64,000 bases of DNA from positions 62,001-126,000 of the forward strand of contig WNNJ02001590.1 of NCBI GenBank assembly GCA_012934845.2, read 5' to 3'. The translations under genes were made by a program, and so were the position numbers. The notes below the pieces were generated by a model that ran no database searches, was not told where the DNA came from, and worked only from the letters and a program-made list of their open reading frames with translations. This DNA is from Pomphorhynchus laevis (lineage: Eukaryota > Acanthocephala > Palaeacanthocephala > Echinorhynchida > Pomphorhynchidae). Shown piece after piece: positions 1-11,159 of the stretch (positions within the stretch are counted from its first letter, which is position 1; every line of letters begins with the position of its first letter).

Positions 1-578
1 ATTTTTATTAATTTTATTAATGAAGTCAATAGTGAATTTAATTACTATATTTTAATTTAATAAAATTTAATTATTCAAATTAATTTTAGTTAATCGATTT
101 TAATTTTGGACTTTACACTTCAGTTTGTCCATATCATTTTAGCTTCTCGCAAGGGCAATATGTACTGACTAAAGAGTAGAAGAATGAAGTCGCAAATTCG
201 TTTTAACTCAGTAACTATATATTATTTCTTCGCAAATAATTTGTTCAATCCAGTGATTAATTATTTTGACAATTGGTGTTTCGTTTTACGTCTATATTAG
301 AGAATTAAATTTTGTATTTAACAATGTGTGCATTTTCTCAATCATTAGTTACTTGTATGAATAAATTCAATCAACTGACGGAATTGATCTTCTTTTGCTG
401 CGCCAGATAATTCGATTGCTAATTATAGACAGGAGTTAAAATGGGCTATAAACAGTTTACATATATATTTTTGCGACACAGAGTTAATGATCGGATGCGT
501 TCTGTATAATTCAGAATCCTGAAATTATTTAGAACTAAAGACTGTTGAATATTTTCAGACATTTTAATTGCATTATAA
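1..578. other. AT-rich flank without recognisable gene
   Basis: Low-complexity AT-rich sequence in all six frames. No exon with splice signals and no recognisable repeat was seen before the PLE fragment begins near 590. Confidence 0.5.
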
Positions 579-1376
579 TTGTTAATATTAAATGAATTAA
601 CTCAATTATTCAATGAATTAAGTGAAAGCTCGAATATATCTAAGATAAAAATTTGGAAAGATTATATATTTGATAAAATTAAAAATAAAATGAAAATAAC
701 AAACAATTATAAAAGGAAAGATAAAATTAATAAAGATATGTATAAAGAACTTACTAAATTAAAGGATAACTATATAATAACAACTATTGATAAAGCTAGT
801 AATAACTTTGTCTTCATATGCAAAAAGCTATATTATGATATACTAATGAAAGAGGTTAATTCTAATGATTTAAATGTAAATCCCACATATGAACGTAGTG
901 AGTTGAGTTTAGAAACAATTATTACAAGTCACTGTTCTATAATGGATAAAAAGGGTATAAAGGTTGAATCAGATAATAAAACTATACCTATATTATATTG
1001 GAATCCAAAATTACATAAAAATCCAATAAAACCTAGGTTCATATGTAGTGCGTTTAAATGTACATTAAAACCACTTTCTGTCTATATGAATAAAATACTT
1101 AAAGTAATTAAAGCACACTTTAAAAAATATTGCAAGGTAATCGAAATTAATACTGGTATAAAACACTATTTCAGTATTAATTCTACAAAAGAATTTTTAG
1201 AACAGACAAAAGGAATAAATTTTCAAAATATAAATACATACGATTTTAGTACGCTTTATACAAATCTAGATTTAGTAGATATTAAAGAAGCGTTAGTAAA
1301 ATTAATTAATCTTATATTCGGAAAAAGATATACATATATTGATATATTAAATCGCGATACAGACCTCCTTAGTTAA
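579..1376 (+). pseudogene. Penelope-like element RT fragment (copy A)
   Basis: 265-codon open stretch (start is TTG; in-element sequence begins near 590) covering the N-terminal connector and first half of a Penelope-like reverse transcriptase. In order it shows ITTIDKASNNFVFICKKLYY, then NPKLHKNPIKPRFI (the RT motif 2-like block typical of PLEs) and YDFSTLYTNL (motif A, catalytic Asp in YDF). The frame is lost right after motif A, before the YIDD box. Other copies in the window (33.7, 38.3, 63.0 kb) match the N-terminal part closely. It is a truncated, non-autonomous piece. Family assignment is from motif recognition; subclade is not resolved. Confidence 0.8.
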
Positions 1377-1552
1377 GATCAGATCAGCATAAGTGTACGG
1401 AGTAGGCAGATAATAAGGGTTGAAACGTGAAATGTGGGTTTGAATAAGCAGCTGATTAGACCCACCCATGATGATTAGTAGCGTTCTGCTGTATCAAAAA
1501 TAGGAACAATACTTGTGAGAGTAATATCGTGCCACAATCAGAAGAAATAAAA
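1377..1552. other. Unassigned segment between two PLE pieces
   Basis: About 150 bp of less AT-rich sequence that does not match PLE at either side. It separates motif A of copy A from a PLE palm fragment. It may be a small insertion or the 5' scar of the RTE-like insertion that follows; no coding signal was found. Confidence 0.35.
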
Positions 1553-1676
1553 GGTGCTCAAATGGAAAGTAATATTTGCCAAATTTTAGCTGACTTATTT
1601 TTAAGCTTTAAAGAATATGAATTTTTTCATAACTGTTTAAAAAATAAATCTAAATGTATTTTATCTAAATTTATTT
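1553..1676 (+). pseudogene. PLE palm fragment interrupted by an RTE-like insertion
   Basis: Encodes ILADLFLSFKEYEF and NCLKNKSK, matching the stretch just before the YIDD box in the PLE copy at 12.87 kb (IIADLFLSFIEYEF). It stops abruptly at about 1676, where a different retroelement starts. The continuing PLE residues (NMKYMF) reappear at about 2451. That places an insertion inside the PLE sequence. Confidence 0.7.
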
Positions 1677-2450
1677 TTATAGACGCCATTTACACTTTAA
1701 GGCAGTTAATGGAAAAACACCGTGAAAACTCAAGCCACTGAATATTGCCTTTCTTGACCTCGACAAGGCGTTCGATAGAGTGCCCATGAACGTTATCTGG
1801 TTCGCATTAAGACGACATAATGTGCCAGAGGAGATGGTTGAGTGGGTAAAGATCCTATACACGCACTAGGTGAGTAAAGTGAAATACGCCGCTGGCATTC
1901 CTAATAAGTGTAGTATACACCAATGATCGGTTTTATTACCCCTCCTGTTCACCGTAGTCATAAATGCAATCACTAGCGACCTTCAATGACCTGTTCCGTG
2001 GACTATCCTGTAACCTGATGATGTAATGGTTGCATGCTAGGATAAAAAGAAATTGAGCTACATGTCCGTGCGTGGAAAGATCAGCTGGAAAAATATGGCC
2101 TACACCTAAATCTTAAGAAAACAGTTATGCTGAGCACAGGAGATTCCGCAGCAGATAACTTCCAGATTGATTGTATGAACATTAAAACGAAAGAGGACTT
2201 TTTATATCTGGGCAGCATCGTAGCATCAGACGGATCGATTGCGGTTGAGATCTTTAGGAGGATCAACTGTGCGTGGGCAAAATGGCGTGCGATGACTGGC
2301 GTAATATGCGATAAGAATATGCCAGAAAATCTTAATCCAAGATATACCGCACCGTCATTCGCCCAGAACACTGTATGGAGCAGAGTGCTGACCTGCTACA
2401 AACAAAACCGCACACAAATTAGCAGCGATGGAAATGCGAATGCTGAGGTG
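1677..2450 (+). pseudogene. RTE-like non-LTR retrotransposon RT relic, nested in PLE
   Basis: Conceptual translation, after frame changes, shows IDAIYTLRQLMEKHRE, then AFLDLDKAFDRVP (RT motif A), VEWVKILYTH, a degraded motif C region (PDDVMVAC), EKYGLHLNLKKT, and FLYLGSIVASDGSI followed by RRINCAWAKWRAMTGVICDK. The last block is a C-terminal signature familiar from RTE-type elements. It ends with MEMRMLRW in another frame. In-frame stops occur at the codon after LYTH, at the Q of motif B and elsewhere, so it is dead. It is 5'- and 3'-truncated and flanked on both sides by PLE sequence of the same orientation. Confidence 0.75.
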
Positions 2451-2775
2451 GAAAATATGAAATATATGTTTCGATAAAAGAGGTTAATTCTAATGATTTA
2501 AATGTAAATCCAACATATGAACGTAGTGATTTAAGTTTAGAAACAATTATTACAAGTCATTGTTCTATAATGGATAAAAAGGGTATAAAAATTGAATCAG
2601 ATAATAAAACTATACCTATATTATATTGTAATCCTAAATTACACAAAAATCCAATCAAACCAAGGTTTATATGTAGTGCTTTTTAAATGTACATTAAAAC
2701 CATTTTCTGTTTATACGAATAAAATACTTAAAGTAATTAAAGCACATTTCAAAAATATTGTAGGATAATCGTAAA
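2451..2775 (+). pseudogene. PLE RT fragment (copy B)
   Basis: After a few codons matching the PLE palm (MKYMF, 2457-2471) the sequence jumps back to an N-terminal part of the same element: EVNSNDLNVNPTYERS, CSIMDKKGIKIES, NPKLHKNPIKPRFI. A one-base insertion after CSAF shifts the frame. It is colinear with copy A residues 90-190 and very similar in DNA. Confidence 0.7.
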
Positions 2776-3112
2776 TAATAAAGCACTAAATTAAAGGATA
2801 ACTATATAATAACAACTATTGATAAAGCTAGTAATAACTTTGTCTTCATATGAAAAAAGCTTTATTATGATATACTAATGAAAGAGGTTAATTCTAATGA
2901 TTTAAATGTAAATCCAACATATGAACGTAGTGAGTTGAGTTTTGAAACAATTATTACAAGTCACTGTTCTATAATGGATAAAAAGGGTATAAAGGTTGAA
3001 TCAGATAATAAAATAATACCTATATTGGAATCCAAAATTACATAAAAATCCAATAAAACCTAGGTTCATATGTAGTGCGTTTAAATGTACATTAAAACCA
3101 CTTTACCCAAAA
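2776..3112 (+). pseudogene. PLE RT fragment (copy C)
   Basis: Third tandem, same-orientation copy of the same PLE segment: from the ITTIDKASNNF block through the region equivalent to NPKLHKNPIKPRF. It has a nonsense change after FVFI and a small deletion before NPKLH. Together with copies A and B it makes a head-to-tail series of partial PLEs, an arrangement known for this class. Confidence 0.7.
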
Positions 3113-4077
3113 TACACAATCATCAAACTAATGTTGTGTATCAATTCACTATTAAGATTTTACTAATATTTGCTATTTTGATATAGGTTCAGCTTGGCAA
3201 AGATAGGAATCAAAATGTCAAAATTCCCGGGTGAAAATTTTCGTTATTCATACAATTACTATAATTGATCTTAAACTCGATTTACAAATTAAAAGCATTT
3301 GAAATACAGTTTTAACAAAAAATAGTAAATAAAAATAATTAAATCTATTTGATTTAATAAATAGATTTATTCAAAAAATAAATCTATTTGATTTATTTCA
3401 AAATGACAACAAAATGACTTTATTTATTTATAAAAAATGAAAATATTGAATAAATAATTAATAAATAATAAAATAAATAAATAGAAAAATAAAATAAAAT
3501 AAATAATATAATATAATACCTATAATATACATTGGCTAACCATATCGCTAATTAAGTATTATCAACTGACCGTATTGATAATCAGTTGCTATATCAGTAT
3601 AGATTTTGTTTAATTACACAAACTGAAAGTAGATAGTTTTTTATCTCAAGTTAAATTTTCAAATTTATTGTAATGGTTAGCTAAACGCTTTTGTAATATT
3701 CATGACTATTTTACTTATCGATTTAATGTTTAGAATTTCGTAACAAACGGTTATAATGACGTCAAAATTTATACGCTATTCAATTCTATTGAAATGTGTT
3801 TGTATTGTTAGATATGCATTTAGAAATTATTCTTGATGCTACTCAAATGAATTTACTAACGACAATTATTATTCTGCCTTAAGAATTAGATTTAACCAAA
3901 ACTGTTGCGAAAATGTGTTTTGTAAATAATTTTTTAAAAGACAGTTTGACTGTAGGCTAAAAGTCTTCTCAGCCGTATCTAAATTTACAGTCAACGTGAC
4001 ATAAGACATCATTCTAGATGTCTTTTTAAGTGTGTGATTTATATATTTTACTCAATAATCTCAAATAAAATTATCAA
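3113..4077. other. AT-rich upstream region of the EF-hand gene
   Basis: No coding exon or recognisable mobile element. A homopolymer-rich stretch (3300-3540) with repeated aataaata motifs precedes mixed-composition DNA. The promoter and 5' UTR of the EF-hand gene should lie in its 3' part, but no core promoter can be called with confidence. Confidence 0.45.
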
Positions 4078-4381
4078 ATGGGTAGTGCTGCAAGTCTAGG
4101 AAGAGAACGTTTCAATGCCGAACGTATGGCCAAGACAGGAGGCATACCTGACCATGAATTTCACCAACTGCAAAGTGTGTTCATTAGAGCCTCGCGAGAT
4201 GGAAGATTAGATTTAAATGAGTTTATAAAGTTCTATTCCTCGTTGACAGGACTAAACCGTCATGGAATCGACGCACGTACCATGGCCATGCGCGTATTCA
4301 ATGCAATTGATCTTGACAATAACCGATATATCTCTTTGGATGAATTCGTCATTGCATATATTCTTCTTTCAAATACATCTG
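4078..4381 (+). CDS. EF-hand calcium-binding protein, exon 1
   Basis: First coding exon, 101 codons plus one base. It starts MGSAAS, a good N-myristoylation signal (Gly2, Ser6), so membrane-anchored calcium sensing is a reasonable inference. A degenerate first EF loop lies around residues 37-48 (DGRLDLNEF). A canonical second loop spans residues 78-89 with D78, D80, N82, S86 and E89 in coordinating positions (DLDNNRYISLDE). The exon ends at a GTAAAT donor at 4382. Splicing to the AG acceptor at 12006-12007 makes a Gly codon and keeps the frame. The organisation recalls neuronal calcium sensor-like proteins, but the exact subfamily is not identified. Confidence 0.8.
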
Positions 4382-5381
4382 GTAAATGTGGCATTTTTTT
4401 ATATTTGTAAATGCAATGCAACAACGACTTATTATAGCATACCAAACATATTTTCTAATTAATTATAAGATAAATTCTAAATTACAAACATTTAAGATTT
4501 TTAATCACAAATTGATATTAATGAGGTGTATAATATTAGCGATTTTATCTCTTTTATTTTGAAGTTTACCTTTTAGTCATCTTATGTCAAATATTAGAGG
4601 ACGTGTGTGAAATTATGTAAATTCTGAAAAATGGAAACCTTAAAGTGGATTTAATAAATTTATAATCTTAAATAGAATATTTAGGGAAGCTCAAACATTG
4701 ATAAGTCTACTAAGTTGAATATTATTTGAACTTACAAATATTGTGGATTTAATAAATCCACAATATAAGATCAAATATAAAGGGGGGATCCAAAATATAT
4801 AGGCTATTTAAGTTGAATATTATTTTATTATAAAACTATAAAATTTATATTTGCATGGAAGCAAAATTAAGCGGTGATTATAGTTTCCTTTTATATAAAA
4901 TTATTATAAAAAACTTTGATTTTCTGTAATTGACAAAAAGGAACACGCATTGTAGTTATCTCCTTTGAAATCATAGTATAACCTTAGTATACAAAATATG
5001 AATATGACAAATAATAAGAAACAAGTTATCGACTTATCAAATCGTACAGCGTTATTATGTAAACCTACTTTATATTTGCCAATCATATTATTTTCCATTA
5101 TAAATATTGTTTTTTTATTAAAATTTTAAAATACATTTTAAATGATTTTAAATAATTTGTTAACGTTTTAAATAATTTATAAATTCAATTTCTAAAGGAT
5201 TCATAAATTCATTTACCAATTTTATACGATTTCATTTATGAATTAAACCATAAAATGTCGAGAACAATCAAACGAAACATTGTTTGACACTCTTAGTCTA
5301 TAGGCAAGACCATATGTAAAATAGGTTAGACCTATGCAAGATATAAGACCTATGCAAGACCATGTGTCTTATATATTTAAG

Positions 5382-5450
5382 ACCGTATGCGAATTCGGTC
5401 CAACAGTTATGAGGAAAATATCAGTGCTGTTGTATGTGCTGCTGAGATTA
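5382..5450 (+). repeat. Short repeat upstream of the ORF1 fragment
   Basis: About 65 bp that recurs in the same orientation at 6938-7003, around 75-80 percent identical. Shared core: TGTTGTATGTGCTGCT. The two copies bracket the non-LTR ORF1 fragment. Confidence 0.55.
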
Positions 5451-5842
5451 ACAAATGTCATTTACATAGATTTGAACTTAGTATTATAAAAATCCATCTC
5501 AATAATACCATCAACAGATCTTATTGAAACCTCATCTTTGTTAAGAATCAAAAATCTATGTTCTTGATATTCTCATCATAAGGGGAATATTATAACTTTT
5601 CTGAAAAGGCATGAAATATCATAAAATGGCATAAAATGTCAAAAACGGCATGAAATATCAAACGTCATAAAATCATAAAGAACCAATAAAATGACATTCT
5701 TTCAAATGCTTAATTTTAAAGCAATTGGTTCACGACATTAGTTGGTAAACATAAAATATTTTTCATGAGTACGAACAAGCGTGTCGGAGTATAGAAGGAT
5801 TGTGAAAAAAAAACAGTTTTCCGGTCAATTTTCTAAAAAACA

Positions 5843-6691
5843 ATGGAAAAAGACGAAATACAGGTAAATGCTGATCTAAAATCGCCTGTTCCAAAGGTTA
5901 GTGAGTTTTCAATTGTTGCTAGGGATGGGGGAAGTACTTCCCCCATCCCGAAACTAAAATATTTGATCATTATAAAGATCAAAAAGCCTATGGAAAGGCA
6001 TTTATTGTTTAACTTCTTTCTACGGCCGTTTACAGAGCAACTATCAAATAGAGTCATTTTTAACTCGGTAAAACTATACGAAACTGAACTAAAAATTTTG
6101 TCTACGACCTCGGACCACTTAAAGGGGTATGTTAAATACTTCGAATCTTCCCTGTCGGAGTATGGGTCCATATACTCTAAACCCATACTTGCCACGCTAA
6201 ATGTATCTAACCTCCCATGTCAAATGGAAGAGAATGATGTCGAGTTGCTAAAAGAAACATTAAAAATATCGAACTTCCGTTCAATAATAGGCAAGAGCGG
6301 ACATCCAATACCAGTTGGATTTTGTTCCGCTTCCCTAGAGCGGGCTGAATTGCTGGCTAATTCAGTTTGTAATCCCTTCATGGGATTTAATCTCAGATTT
6401 ACTATCATCGACAAAGAAGAGTTCACATATCCGCACTGCAGCCGGTGCCACAAATGGGGGCACTGGGCCTCAAGCTGCAGTGAGTCATCGACATGTGGGG
6501 TGTGTGGCTCCCCCCAGTGTCCGGCTTTGTTGACAGGAAAAAAATGTGTATCCCCTCCATTATGCTCTAACTGTGGTGGGAGCCATCCTGCATGGGGCGG
6601 AAAATGCAACCATTTTAAATTATATCGAAGTGGATTTAACAACTCTGCTGCCCAACCGAAATCTGGTACCTTTGGTAATGTTGACGTATAA
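5843..6691 (+). CDS. Non-LTR retrotransposon ORF1 (gag-like, zinc knuckle)
   Basis: 282-residue intact reading frame, copy 1 of the two-ORF non-LTR family. The N-terminal 180 residues are the family's ORF1 core (YLIIIKIKKPMERH; FCSASLERAELLANS; NPFMGFNLRFTI). Residues about 193-260 carry three Cys/His clusters: PHCSRCHKWGHWASSC, CGVCGSPQC and CSNCGGSHPAWGGKC. These are nucleic acid-binding zinc knuckles like those of I/Jockey/R1-type ORF1 proteins. Compared with the copies at 46.3 and 21.5 kb, the C-terminal tail ends early and no ORF2 follows, so it is a 3'-truncated copy in an intron, in the sense orientation of the host gene. A 28-bp palindrome lies inside the frame. Confidence 0.82.
   Translation: MEKDEIQVNADLKSPVPKVSEFSIVARDGGSTSPIPKLKYLIIIKIKKPMERHLLFNFFLRPFTEQLSNRVIFNSVKLYETELKILSTTSDHLKGYVKYFESSLSEYGSIYSKPILATLNVSNLPCQMEENDVELLKETLKISNFRSIIGKSGHPIPVGFCSASLERAELLANSVCNPFMGFNLRFTIIDKEEFTYPHCSRCHKWGHWASSCSESSTCGVCGSPQCPALLTGKKCVSPPLCSNCGGSHPAWGGKCNHFKLYRSGFNNSAAQPKSGTFGNVDV
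5922..5949. repeat. Perfect 28-bp palindrome inside ORF1
   Basis: Each 14-base half (GGGATGGGGGAAGT) is followed at once by its exact reverse complement. The equivalent site in the copy at 47336-47363 is a slightly degraded version, so the hairpin is a feature of the family rather than of this insertion. Confidence 0.8.
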
Positions 6692-6937
6692 AACTACAAA
6701 TAATTAAAATGTTTAACTATAAAGGAATGCTAATATTGAAAGAGATCAAGTAAAGGAAAACAAACACTTTTTAATACAATTTGTAACATTTTCGAAAATT
6801 ACATTTTCAAACGCTTGAGTTCATTGACTAAAATGAACGCTCAAGCGTCCTTGAAAAACTATTCGTTTTATGCAAAGTAACGATTATTTTGATTTAATAT
6901 TGATAGATAAATGTCAAAACAAACTAACACTGAAGAC

Positions 6938-7003
6938 AATATGCAAACTCGGTTCAACTGTAAGAGAGAAATATCATTGTTGTTGTATGTGCTGCTAAAT
7001 ATA
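6938..7003 (+). repeat. Second copy of the short bracketing repeat
   Basis: Direct repeat of 5382-5450, downstream of the ORF1 fragment; contains the same TGTTGTATGTGCTGCT core. It is not a plausible target-site duplication because of its length. It could be an older repeat into which the element inserted. Confidence 0.5.
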
Positions 7004-7979
7004 GCGGTCAAATGTACCCAAATCAAGTACCTTTTAATGGTCTATAAAAGTAAGGATTAATAATAAACTCGATAATAATATTATGCATATATTTATTAAT
7101 ATGTGCATAATAAAGTATAATAATAAGATAATATTTATTTACTTAATTGCCTCTCGGCATTGAGCTTTAAAAACCATATACAATAGTCAACAGATCATTA
7201 CATGAATGTGCATAAATAAAGAAAACAAAGGATTTAATAATTAGAATGAGTATACTAGGAAAAAGTATCAAATCTTGATTGCATCAACAAATAATATCGT
7301 TAAAATGTAATGCGCCTAATTTAAAATCTGTTTATTTTTTCAATTTGTAAGACTGTACATGTGAATACGTGTTGAGTAGATGACATTTTCCATTTCGCAG
7401 AAGGCATACATTTAAATTTGATTTTTCGTGCATAGCAATATGAACACAACAAAATTTATCATGATACCCATAGATTGATGCTCTCCAAACTAAAGACCGT
7501 TTGGTTTAACATGGGAATCTTCATTGACACTGTGTATATATAAGTGTATGATAGAGTTATGAATCAGCAGAAGCTTTTTTCTATCAAATGCATCCATATT
7601 TAAATAATGCGGGAGTGAGTTTGGAAATTTACGTGAATTCCATAAACGTCCAAAAATCCGTTGGTTTGAAGTGAACAAGGCCGTAAATTAACGAGGCTAC
7701 TACCGTGGAAAAACGGATCTAGACGAATCACCAATAAATATTTTCACAAAAATCCATAGGCATCTGTTCAGCTGATGAAAATTAAAAGCGCTAAAATCTA
7801 ACCATAATACTGATGGAGGATATTGAATTATCGGGAGCGACATTACACGAAAGTAACGAATTGCCCCATCAAATGAAAAAATCCTAAATTCCTAGCACAA
7901 GAAATTGCTATCGTTATCTTTAAAGATGTACAATTTGAATGTTTTATAAACGACTATTTCGACGTCAGTAGCAGACTTA

Positions 7980-9440
7980 AATAGCTATAACTGTTTCAGA
8001 ATTCTAAATCTTCGTTTCCAATAGAATACATTTTATATCAGGTTATTATTGAAAGATAGCTCTAGAAATATCAAGTACAAAGAACGAAAATAACGGTGGG
8101 CTCAGAGAATCGCACTGTAAAGCACCATGATCAGCTATAAACGGCGCCGAGACGCTTAGACCGTTAGACTCTTTTATAGTACCGAATGTAGAAGATTTAG
8201 AAATAGGCCATTAACAAGAACTTTGTTATGAAGCTTATTGAGTAGAAAATCACGATTCACTGAATCAAAAGCTCGCTTAAAATCTATGAGCACAGAGAAA
8301 AACTAAATATACCTCCGAAAACAGTTATTAACACCACGCATAATCTTTATAGCGTCTGAAGTAGACTGGTGTAGCCGAAAATCATATTGCTCTTTAAGCA
8401 GATATTTTACATGGCTTATTAACCGCATAGACATAACTTACATGATCAACTTATAGGAATTATTAATAATATCAATTCCGCAATATAAATCTAAAGAAAT
8501 GTAATCTCCTTTACCCTTGTAAAAAAATTTATTAAACCGGCACACCAAGATAATGGAATCGGATGATCATTCAGCAAAATAGTAAATTAGAGTCCTATTA
8601 TTAACCAACCGCCCAATAGTCAATTTTAGATGCTCAAAACAAAATTGATCTAACCCAGTGGCTTTATTATTCTTCAAAATGTAAATGGATTTGTGCACTT
8701 CACTAGACGTAATTTAAGCGAATCCGTATCGTCAATAACATTTAAATTAAATATATTGATCAACAAAACAGGAATTTCTTGTAAGACTGAATTATATAAA
8801 AAATGTGAATATCAGTGGAGTAAATAAAATCTAGAGATGGTTCTGTGGCCTCCTTTACTAAGTTACCATGGAGCATACTTTGCTTTACGTAAAATTCGTT
8901 GTTCCTCATCTAAGAGACTAGCTTTGCAAAATTCTGTTACAAGTTGAATATATAACCAAAGCATATGTATAAAGTAATTTTTTAATGCAAATCAAATCGA
9001 AGACTTTTATTTAATGCATTTAAGTCTCGCTGTAATTCCCTGAACCAACCAGGCTTCCTGAAAATTACTACTTTCTTAGATATATTTGAATTGTGTTTGC
9101 AAGCTGATAAAAGCGATGAGGTCAAATAAGAAATACTCTTCAATCTTTAGTGATTTAAGTAAATTGCACGATTGAACAATACGTTAAAGTCGATTTTCGA
9201 ATTCCATACAATTCTGCCCGTATTTGGCTTAGAACGAGGAGGTTGTAGTTCGCCACCAGTTTAAGTCAAAAACGCAGGATACGGGTTTATGTGTTCTGAC
9301 AATCGCCCATCTGACAATCTGGAAAGGAAAGATAAATCGCACATTAAAATCACCAGCCACAAATATTAAATTTACGGTTTTTATACTATCGATAGCATGA
9401 AATATTTCATCTGTAACATGCAACGATAGAGATAATTGGA
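7980..9440 (-). pseudogene. CR1/Jockey-like non-LTR retrotransposon relic
   Basis: Read on the - strand. Near 9423-9230 an endonuclease signature LIFVAGDFNVRF. Near 8700-8620 the RT finger KNNKATGLDQFCFEHLK. Near 8510-8440 a KKGD-like block (YKGKGDYISLDLY). Near 8390-8340 QYDFRLHQSTSDAI. Near 8290-8240 LIDFKRAFDSVNRDFLLNKL (RT motif A with catalytic Asp). Near 8115-8085 a degraded GVLQGDSLSP-like motif B (GALQCDSLSP). Frames change and stops interrupt throughout. The order EN to RT is that of EEP-type non-LTR elements and the style resembles CR1/Jockey/L2. It is antisense to the host intron. Confidence 0.72.
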
Positions 9441-10103
9441 GTTTTAAGAAAAACCGAGTTCTTCAATGAAGAACGGTAAAGTCAATTAACAGCAAGAACT
9501 AGCCCATCCGAAGGACGACCGCAACTATAGAAATCTATTTGGTAAAGAAACAGTTATTATATTTAAGTAAACTTTAAGGTAAACTTAGTTATTAGTTCAC
9601 TGAGCACTTGTAATTACTAACGAATTTATTACTATAAACAAAAATTTTAAGAGCTTAAAATGCAATATTCAACTTAAGGATTTATTACTAAAATATGTGG
9701 AAACGGAGGAAAACGACAAAATCTACTGTGAATGATAATGGATCCCAGCATTATGTAGATATTGTAATAATCTCTTTTAGCATCTTTAGATAATTACTCT
9801 GCAAGAAAAACTTTGGAAAAATGTTATAATAAATTTATTTTATTTTTTTATTTATAAATTTATTTTTTGATTTATAAATTTATTATTAACTCGATAAACG
9901 TTTACAACTGACTAGGTTCCCGCAAATTGGCCTTAATATATAATTATTACTAAAATTTAAATTACTAACGAATTTTCGAAAATTAAAAACCACATTTTTC
10001 CAAAGTTTTTTTAGTATTCTTTTACAACGAAATGATAAATAATTAAATAGCATTTAATTAATTTTGATTTAATTAAATGATTAATTAAAATCCAGAATAA
10101 TTA

Positions 10104-10180
10104 TCTGAAGATGCTAACAGAGGTTAGCACAATATCAAATAAATTTTTCCCCTTTTTTGATCAGCTTCAATGATAAAAAC
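10104..10180 (+). repeat. Fold-back element arm (family F)
   Basis: Begins ATCTGAAGATGCTAACAGAG and contains GGTTAGC and a GATC(C)AGCT-like end. The same sequence recurs at 10.9, 14.7, 14.9, 15.1 and 56.1 kb, several times as inverted pairs. Confidence 0.6.
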
Positions 10181-10861
10181 ATATTATTGTTTCAGTTTTA
10201 TATCATGATGCAAATATGTTCGAATTTGTACTGAAGTGGTTTAAACTAAAAGATACAAACTAATAATAAAAGAAAGGTTAAGATTTTACAAATTAATATG
10301 GAATGTGAAATTAATATTAATTTAATATTAAGTTAAGATGCTATAATTAATAATCGTTTGAAAAACGAATTTATTGAGATTAATAATTTGAAATCGTTAA
10401 AATTGGATTAATTTCAGAAGTAATGTAAGATAAAATCGCTCGATGATAAAGCATAATTGCATACCAACTTGCGAATTAAGTTTCTAGCTAAACAAAATAT
10501 TTAAAATTTTATTGTTGTAAATTAATTCATAAAAATGTAAAGAGGTGTACATTAGCGAAATAAAAATTAATTAATAAACAATTAATACAACAAAAATTTA
10601 TAAAATTATTCAATTCTTGGTAAATTGTGCTGTTCTGATTGATTTTAAAACCTGATTCAAGAAATTTAAAGTTTTATTTGTCTTGCAAATCTTGATTGGT
10701 ATTGATTCGTTTTTCAAAATTCGTTGATTGATTTGTGTGTAAGCTGATATCGCATGACTCTGCAGGCCACACAACGATCTTTTGCTCGATAGCTTATTGT
10801 TAAAATATTGGATATCAAATGTATAAATTCCAGGAATAAAACATGCTTTTGTATCTTTGCA

Positions 10862-10965
10862 TGCTATTTTAACATCTTCAGATAATTACCTATTTTCCTG
10901 AAGATGTAATTATCTGAAGATGCTATCAGAGGTTAGCAAAATATCCCTCTACATTAAATAAACCC
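10862..10965. repeat. Fold-back element (family F), inverted pair
   Basis: CATCTTCAGATAATTAC is followed within 30 bp by its reverse complement GTAATTATCTGAAGATG, then continues with the family F sequence GCTATCAGAGGTTAGC. This gives a short hairpin inside the EF-hand gene intron. Confidence 0.6.
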
Positions 10966-11159
10966 TCTACACTGATGTTTCGCTATTAATTAGTGTTGAA
11001 TGTACAGTAGGAGAAAGTCGAACAATTTTTTACAATTTATGATAACATACTTACATATTTATGATAACATACTTAATTTCGAAGCACACATATTCAGAAG
11101 AATCTAGATTACTATCAGAAGTATGCAAAGGAATGACAGACGTTGTATTCACATATAAG

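Noticed and set aside
7490-7678. 62-codon - strand frame in the EF-hand intron
   Set aside because: No recognisable domain or splice signals.
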